Assembly (NCBI GenBank): GCA_964353405.1
Contig: CAYGWJ010000030.1
Location: forward strand, 1 to 9,226
From: JBGLNJ01 sp964353405
GTDB lineage: Bacteria; Chloroflexota; Anaerolineae; Fen-1058
Direction: 5' to 3'
DNA length: 9,226 bases
The notes under the pieces are model-generated. The model searched no databases and was not told the DNA's origin. It saw only the letters and a list, made by a program, of their open reading frames with translations. Both the position numbers and the translations under genes were made by a program. This document shows, in pieces, positions 4,912 through 9,226 of the stretch. Numbering within the stretch: the first letter of the stretch is position 1; each line of letters starts with the position of its first letter.

Positions 4912-5934
4912 ATGACCGAATCTATTCGAACGATGCGTGTGATGCGTCTGCACGGCGCAGGCGACCTGCGCTTGCATCAAGAATCCATTCCGGCGCCTGG
5001 CCCCGGCGAGTCGCTTGTCCGCGTGACCGCCGTCGGCGTGTGCGGTTCCGACCTGCGCTGGTTTTCCGAAGCCGGCATCGGCGACGCGCGTTTGGCCAGG
5101 CCGCTGGTGCTGGGACACGAATTTGCCGGGGTGACGGAGGATGGACGGCGTGTGGCGGTTGACCCGGCCATCGCCTGCGGATGGTGCGAGTACTGCCAGG
5201 CCGGCCATCCGAATTTCTGCCTCGAGCTGCGCTTTGCCGGTCACGCCGAGAACGACGGTGCGCTGCGCGAGTACGTGACCTGGCCGACGCGCTGTCTGTA
5301 CCCCTTGCCCGATTCGTTGACGGATGCGGATGGCGCGATGCTCGAGCCGTTGGGCGTGGCGATTCACGCGGTTGACCTGGCTCATATCAAGCCGGGGATG
5401 ACGGTGGGCGTGTTCGGCTGCGGGCCGATTGGCCTGCTGACGTTGCAGGTCGCGCGAGCGGCGGGCGCGACGCAACTTTTCGCCACCGATTTGCCCAGCG
5501 TCCCACATCGCCTTGACGCGGCCCGGTCGCTGGGGGCGCAAGTGTTTGCCGCCGACCCGCATCAGGCGGAAGCTCAAGAGATCTTGGCATTGACCGGCAA
5601 GCAAGGGGTTGATGTCGCTTTTGAAGTGGCCGGAGAGGACGAAGCGGTAAAAGCTGCCGTCGTCGCAGTCAAGCCGGGTGGCAAGGTCATCCTCATCGGG
5701 ATTCCAGCGGACGATCGGACGGCCTTCACCGCCTCAATCGCACGGCGCAAGGGACTGACCATCAAGCTGGTGCGGCGGATGAAACACACTTATCCGCGCG
5801 CGATCCGGCTGGTGGAGAGTGGGCAGGTGGAGGTGCGGTCGCTGGTGACCGGTCGGTTTCCGCTGGAAAAGACGGCGGAGGCTTTTGCCGCAGCGCAGAG
5901 GCGGGAAGGGATCAAGGTCGTCATTGGCTGCTAG
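4912..5934 (+). CDS. Zinc-dependent medium-chain alcohol/polyol dehydrogenase (NAD-type)
   Basis: This 340-aa protein is of the sorbitol/threonine/galactitol dehydrogenase type and oxidises a secondary alcohol with NAD+. The N-terminal catalytic domain has GVCGSD (C44) and GHEFAG (H69, E70) for the catalytic zinc, with E145 in MLEPLGVA as a further likely ligand. C89, C92, C95 and C103 form the structural zinc lobe. The Rossmann fold begins at GVFGCGPIGLL (G169, G171, G174). An Asp at the end of the second strand (ATDLP, D193) favours NAD+ over NADP+. The extended frame starts at GTG 4906, but that codon overlaps the ribosome site GGAGG (4902-4906). The ATG at 4912 is correctly spaced and preferred. 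It is the only clear plus-strand gene in the middle of the window and is divergent from the LarA-like gene; a shared hydroxy-acid or sugar-derivative pathway is inference. Substrate not predictable. Confidence 0.9.
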   Translation: MTESIRTMRVMRLHGAGDLRLHQESIPAPGPGESLVRVTAVGVCGSDLRWFSEAGIGDARLARPLVLGHEFAGVTEDGRRVAVDPAIACGWCEYCQAGHPNFCLELRFAGHAENDGALREYVTWPTRCLYPLPDSLTDADGAMLEPLGVAIHAVDLAHIKPGMTVGVFGCGPIGLLTLQVARAAGATQLFATDLPSVPHRLDAARSLGAQVFAADPHQAEAQEILALTGKQGVDVAFEVAGEDEAVKAAVVAVKPGGKVILIGIPADDRTAFTASIARRKGLTIKLVRRMKHTYPRAIRLVESGQVEVRSLVTGRFPLEKTAEAFAAAQRREGIKVVIGC

Positions 5935-6046
5935 CAAGCCATCATTGCCGGTGTGGCCGCCTATGCCAGAGACCACATCTAAACCTTCACGGCACGATTA
6001 AAAGATCGTCCACATAGCGCGGCTTTGCGCCGCAACCAAACTTTCT

Positions 6047-6116
6047 GGACACGGATTCACGCAGATTCACACAGATAAAAAAGAACATCAGCGTCTATCA
6101 GCGTTTATCTGCGTCC
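6047..6116. repeat. 70-bp imperfect inverted repeat with 10-bp internal period
   Basis: Left arm 6047-6076 and right arm 6087-6116 (30 nt each) pair at 21 of 30 positions by my count, around a 10-nt A-rich loop. Each arm repeats every 10 bp: GATTCAC steps on the left (GGATTCAC, AGATTCAC, AGAT) and ATCAGCGT, ATCAGCGT, ATCTGCGT on the right. The element occupies the otherwise gene-free stretch 5935-6288 between two convergent genes. That stretch also has two small hairpins (5994-6009 and 6019-6033, 5-bp stems) without T-tracts. It resembles dispersed 'ATCTGCGT' repeats seen in several bacterial phyla (recollection). Confidence 0.6.
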
Positions 6117-6157
6117 AAAGAATCTCGCGAACCGCGCAATGGTTGCAGAGCAATTCT

Positions 6158-6288
6158 TTAGAACGCTGGCTGCGCGCTGCCGCTTTCATCCTGGACGCTG
6201 ATGCGCTTGATGACAGGCGGATTGCCCAGGGCAGCCAGCGACCATGCTTTGGTCAACAGCAACAAACGGTGTTGGCCGCCGATCTGCC
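6158..6288 (-). other. Possible remnant of a gene 3' end
   Basis: In a frame different from the membrane protein, the minus strand reads GGQHRLLLLTKAWSLAALGN, then PPVIKRISVQDE and a TAA at 6158-6160. The composition is protein-like and GC-biased at third positions. There is no start or ribosome site of its own, the frame merely overlaps the end of the membrane protein gene, and I do not recognise the family. It could be a decayed gene tail or chance. Confidence 0.2.
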
Positions 6289-7584
6289 TTATTTGAACAG
6301 CAGCGGAATCGCCACAATCAAGAACAAGGTCCAGACCGTGTACGCGACGGTGGCGCCGCTGAATACCACCTGCGCTGACCCAATCCACGCGGCGGCGCCG
6401 TCTTTTAACTGCCTGAAAATGAGCGCGGCCAGGATGCCGATGTTGATGGTGTTCCAGCCGATGATGGTGACACGGTTGACCGTAAAGCCGAGAAAGGCCG
6501 TCCGGTAGACCGTGGCGGATAAGGCATATGCGCTGATGAGCACGGCCAGGATCGCTACCGCCAGGATGCCCGCGCGCAAAAGCTTGTGGTACTTATGCTC
6601 CAGGTCTTGCTCGTGCACGGGCGTCACGCCGACGAGCAGCGCCATCACCGCAAAAAGCCCGGCGTTGTAGGCGATCAGCACGTCCCGGCTGTAGAATGGC
6701 TGTGAAAAGTTGAACGGGATGGCCAGGAGATACACGACCAGGACGATCAACGTCAACGGCAAGAGCAGCCGCGTCAGCGTGGGGATCAACCGGCCCAGCC
6801 CCTGCTCGAATCTCTGCTCGACCGGCTTCGCCACCGGATCATAGACGCTGGCCACGGCCAGCACGGTGATCAGTCCGCCACCGCCGGCCACCAGCGACTG
6901 CTGCACCTCGACCGGGATCTCTATCCTCAACGCCTGGAACAGGCTCAAGGTGATGGCCGCAAAGATGCCGCCCGCCAGCGCGTACAGTCCGGCCGTGACA
7001 AATACCTCGACCGATTTGATGAGGAACGCGAAACGGTTCTGCGCGTCGGGCCGTATTCCAAGCACATACGCTCCGGCGCCGATCCAGGCCAGCAGCGGCA
7101 GGTGGAGCACCATCAGGGTGCGATAGCTCTGGCGGCTGGCGGGCCAGGCCCACAGCGCGGCGTACAGGCCCAGGCCGATCAGCGCCACGACCGCCGGCCC
7201 GGCCGATTTCCAGTTTCTGTTGGCGGCCGCGAAGAAGGCGATGATGCAGCACGCGCCGAGCGGCGCCCAGGCCAGCGCCAGGAAGGGCGTGGCCTGCGAC
7301 ATCTCAAAGCGGCGGTTCATCAGCGCGGCGAACAAGAGGCCGGCCACCAGCGCCAACGGAACGGCGGCCTGCCAATTGACGCTGCGGCTTGCCGCCTGGT
7401 CCGGCTGGGCCTGAAAGCGGTAGAACCACGCAGCGTACAAGATATTGTCGGGAGAGGCCTGGTGGCACGCGAACAAGTCGGCGGCGAATTCGCCGACCTG
7501 CTTGTCTCGCCGGGCGACCTGGTACAGCTCCTCCAGCGCTTGCGGGTCGCTCGCGCTGGCTTGTATCGCTTGCACGTATTGCAT
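6289..7584 (-). CDS. Unrecognised polytopic membrane protein
   Basis: This 431-aa protein has a soluble, charged, probably helical N-terminal region (residues 1-70, with LEELYQVARRD and LYAAWFYRFQ). About 11 hydrophobic segments follow, near 73-89, 100-120, 129-148, 156-176, 195-216, 230-248, 273-291, 301-320, 337-360, 373-390 and 408-430. There is no signal peptide, no catalytic motif and no transporter signature that I recognise. The segment YRTAFLGFTVNRVTIIGWN (360-378) faintly recalls DUF4153-type membrane proteins, a weak guess. A frame extension to TTG upstream runs into the palindromic repeat. The ATG at 7582-7584, preceded by GGAG at 6-7 nt, is preferred. It lies 174 bp downstream of the truncated dipeptidase gene on the same strand, separated by the tandem palindromes at 7617-7726. 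Real gene, function unknown. Confidence 0.8.
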   Translation of the reverse strand: MQYVQAIQASASDPQALEELYQVARRDKQVGEFAADLFACHQASPDNILYAAWFYRFQAQPDQAASRSVNWQAAVPLALVAGLLFAALMNRRFEMSQATPFLALAWAPLGACCIIAFFAAANRNWKSAGPAVVALIGLGLYAALWAWPASRQSYRTLMVLHLPLLAWIGAGAYVLGIRPDAQNRFAFLIKSVEVFVTAGLYALAGGIFAAITLSLFQALRIEIPVEVQQSLVAGGGGLITVLAVASVYDPVAKPVEQRFEQGLGRLIPTLTRLLLPLTLIVLVVYLLAIPFNFSQPFYSRDVLIAYNAGLFAVMALLVGVTPVHEQDLEHKYHKLLRAGILAVAILAVLISAYALSATVYRTAFLGFTVNRVTIIGWNTINIGILAALIFRQLKDGAAAWIGSAQVVFSGATVAYTVWTLFLIVAIPLLFK

Positions 7585-7616
7585 AGGACGCTCCGTTTCC
7601 CGAGAGATGTTCGCTT

Positions 7617-7726
7617 GACAAGTTGCCAACTTGTCCTACTCCACCTGCAAGACAAGTTGGCAACTTGTCCTACTCCACCTGCAAGCCGACATGGCAAGTT
7701 GCCAACTTGTCCTACTCCATCTGCAA
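7617..7726. repeat. Three 34-bp tandem repeats, each carrying a palindrome
   Basis: Units at 7617-7650, 7651-7684 and 7693-7726 are nearly identical, with an extra 8 bp (GCCGACAT) before the third and a partial GCCAACAT after it. Each contains GACAAGTTG-N-CAACTTGTC (7617-7635, 7651-7669, and 7693-7711 with one wobble pair) followed by CTACTCCA(C/T)CTGCAA. The centre base alternates C, G, C. They lie just upstream of the membrane protein gene, so up to three hairpins could form in its leader if transcription begins upstream. They are not CRISPR, because there are no spacers. Confidence 0.85.
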
Positions 7727-7758
7727 GCCAACATGAGCCGAGATGTTTTCAGTGTAGA

Positions 7759-8817
7759 TCAACTTGATTTGGACGAGTCCGGGTTTGCTTCCGCCAGTGC
7801 GGCCGAGCGCTGTTCACAAGTGGCCCACACTTGTACGTAATCGTGGGCCGATCGGAACAGGACGGCCAAGTCCTCAATCGCCAGACCTTGATTGCGCAGG
7901 TCTTGCAAAAAGTCGGGCAACAGGCCATAGTGCGCCAGGCCGTCGAGGTTAATGTCAAAGTCGCGGCGCGGCCCGGCGGTGTTGCGCTCCAGCGGCGGAT
8001 TGTCGCCCTGCATGTCCTGCCACTTGGTCCACACGCCGCTGATTTTCTCGAACCAGCGCAGCACATCGTCATCGCGTTCGTTTTCGGCCGGCTCGAGGCC
8101 GTGCTTTACCAGGTAGGCTGCCCACTGCTCGTCGGACCAACGACCTTTCACGGACGCCCGGGTTAGCGAACCCGTTGCATTCGCCGCTTTAGCTTCGTCG
8201 GCTGCCCAAAAGCCGCGCGTGATGTTATCCACATTGTCCTGTCGAAACAGCATATGCAGCGCATTGTCGACGGTGGTCAACGAGACCGGCGGGGCATCGT
8301 CATCCGGGTGCTTGTCCCGATCGGGGTGGAAGCCGGCTGCGTACTGCGCGATGGCCTGCCAGGCTTCGCGCTCTTCACGATCGTAGGCTGCCGGTCCACT
8401 CTCGTCAAAGCGATGCCAGCGATAGTCGCGGATGGGGGTGGCGTAGCGGACACCATTGACCTGCGCGTCAATCTGGGCGCGGCGCAGCTTTAGGCGGTGA
8501 TTGTCGCCGCGCGCGCCATAGGCGGCATAGCTGCCGAAACGCGGCCCCGGCATACTGGCCGCGCCATTGACATCGCTGCCCATGGCGACGCCGCGGCCGC
8601 CCATCTTTTCGACGGCGTACAGATAGCTGGACGCCCAGGCCGTGCTGGAGCCCGCGCACGACCTCGGCACTTTGTGTCCCAGATGCGGCAGGACGTTATC
8701 GAAATCCAGGATGTCGCCCTGATTGAGAATCGGCGCGACGATGCCGCCCAATCGCCCGATGCGCTCAACTTGAGTTAATAGGAATTTCCTTTTTGGGTCA
8801 TTGTTTGACATAACCAT
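7759..8817 (-). pseudogene. N-terminally truncated M19-type (membrane dipeptidase-like) peptidase
   Basis: The 352-aa frame looks like the C-terminal part of a zinc dipeptidase of the M19 kind. It has ERIGRLGGIVAPI (18-30), then GRGVAMGSDVNGAASMPGPRFG (74-95), where GSD-NG matches the family's late Asp ligand region, and near the end GLAHYGLLPDFLQDL with DLAVLFRSAHDYV. The N-terminal half, which should hold the HxD zinc ligands, is missing. The first dozen residues come from AT-richer DNA unlike the rest, and the frame starts only 24 nt from the start of the divergent IS91-type transposase gene. No ribosome site precedes ATG 8817 or ATG 8811. I read this as a gene cut by transposon insertion. 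Family assignment is moderate and rests on motif memory. Confidence 0.6.
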
Positions 8818-9226
8818 CGAGATTGGCTAAACTGGCCGACATGGCAGAGTCGGGCAAAGACCAGAAGAACATCTTCAAACAGATCTTCGAGGACGGATGG
8901 GTCGACTTTAAGAGCAAGTATCCGCGCTATGAAGGGGTGGATGAAGTTGTGCAGAAGATGTTGGGGTGTGGCAACCCGGAGAATGGGCATGCGGTGTACC
9001 TGTGCCCGGAATGTTTGGAAGAACATGTTGTGGCGTTCAGTTGCAAGAGCACGTTTTGTCTGTCGTGTGCAAAGGTGTACGGGCAAGAGTGGGTGGAGAG
9101 GGTGAAAGGGATGCTGCATCCTGGGGTAAAGTATCGGCATTTGATCCTGACGGTGCCGGAGGGGCTGCGGACGTTGATCTATCAGCATCCGGGCGAGTTG
9201 TTGGACGGGATGCTGCAAGCGGCGCG
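8770..9226 (+). mobile_element. Left (5') part of an IS91-family element, right side beyond the window
   Basis: The transposase gene starts at 8841, and the DNA from about 8770 to 8840 is AT-richer than both sides. The boundary is not defined by terminal inverted repeats, as expected for rolling-circle IS91 elements, which have ori and ter ends instead. Small symmetries (GGAATTTCC at 8781-8789, GTCA/TGAC at 8797-8809) could belong to a ter end, but this is not established. The left boundary is approximate. Confidence 0.5.
8841..9226 (+). CDS. IS91-family rolling-circle transposase, N-terminal part (runs off the window)
   Basis: An open frame from ATG 8841 continues past the right edge, giving 128 residues. 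The N-terminal zinc-binding domain typical of IS91/IS801-type transposases is clear: C43 and H50, then CPEC (C55, C58), SCKSTFCLSC (C68, C73, C76). It is followed by KYRHLILTVPEGLR (97-110), the conserved entry to the Y2 HUH nuclease domain. The HUH and catalytic tyrosines would lie beyond the window. There is no obvious Shine-Dalgarno. TTG at 8823 is an alternative in-frame start, and TAA at 8811-8813 closes the frame upstream. The gene is divergent from the truncated dipeptidase. The domain match makes the assignment firm. Confidence 0.85.
   Translation, partial: MAESGKDQKNIFKQIFEDGWVDFKSKYPRYEGVDEVVQKMLGCGNPENGHAVYLCPECLEEHVVAFSCKSTFCLSCAKVYGQEWVERVKGMLHPGVKYRHLILTVPEGLRTLIYQHPGELLDGMLQAA

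Noticed and set aside
4855..5604. Minus-strand 249-aa open frame
   Set aside because: It is antisense to the zinc dehydrogenase, with shadow-type composition and no ribosome site.
7617..7726. Possible CRISPR array
   Set aside because: The units abut directly (apart from one 8-bp insert), with no unique spacers of constant length and no cas genes.
7102..7767. Plus-strand 221-aa open frame with repeated CQLVLLHLQ-like motifs
   Set aside because: The repeated peptide is merely the 34-bp tandem DNA repeat being translated; the rest is antisense to the membrane protein gene.
8775..9218. Minus-strand 147-aa open frame
   Set aside because: It is antisense to the IS91-type transposase, whose cysteine pattern is unmistakable.

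Overview
The window is a GC-rich bacterial chromosome segment with strong Shine-Dalgarno sites, normal bacterial operon architecture and an unusually heavy load of short palindromic repeats. Repeats of this style beside a Y1 (RAYT-type) transposase gene, together with an IS91-type element and a type III-like restriction enzyme tail, remind me of Chloroflexota (Anaerolineae-like) genomes. That taxonomic guess is inference from repeat style and gene content, not from a marker gene.

Layout, left to right. (a) 1-1050: a minus-strand REP-associated tyrosine transposase (138-647). Upstream of its start lies an array of palindromes and degenerate 14-bp tandem repeats (677-1038) holding three copies of one two-hairpin unit. 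(b) 1014-3470: a minus-strand defence-like block. A frameshifted C-terminal remnant of a type III-like restriction endonuclease (about 2958-3470) is followed in the direction of transcription by an ABC/AAA_21-type ATPase (1783-2928) and a TOPRIM-like DUF4276 protein (1172-1786) that overlap by ATGA. After these comes a second short copy of the restriction enzyme's C-terminal tail (about 1014-1160), 87% identical to the first over 102 bp. The ATPase/TOPRIM pair therefore sits between two broken ends of the same kind of nuclease gene. (c) 3521-5934: a divergently transcribed metabolic pair, a LarA-family nickel-dependent 2-hydroxyacid racemase homologue (minus) and a zinc-dependent medium-chain dehydrogenase (plus), sharing an 85-bp promoter region. 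(d) 5935-7584: a gene-poor stretch with a 70-bp imperfect inverted repeat built on a 10-bp period, then an unrecognised minus-strand membrane protein with about 11 transmembrane segments. Three 34-bp tandem palindromic repeats lie just upstream of it. (e) 7759-9226: an N-terminally truncated minus-strand M19-type (membrane dipeptidase-like) gene abutting the 5' end of an IS91-family transposase gene that runs off the right edge.

How the parts fit: (b) is the only candidate conflict system. The ATPase/TOPRIM pair looks intact and translationally coupled, while both nuclease pieces look dead. (c) suggests oxidation and stereo-inversion of a hydroxy acid or polyol derivative, but the substrate cannot be read from sequence. 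At least six different palindrome families are scattered between, and in one case inside, these genes. One contributes the stop codon of the LarA-like gene and another closes the reading frame of a nuclease tail. The window thus reads as accessory DNA repeatedly remodelled by small mobile hairpins and transposons.
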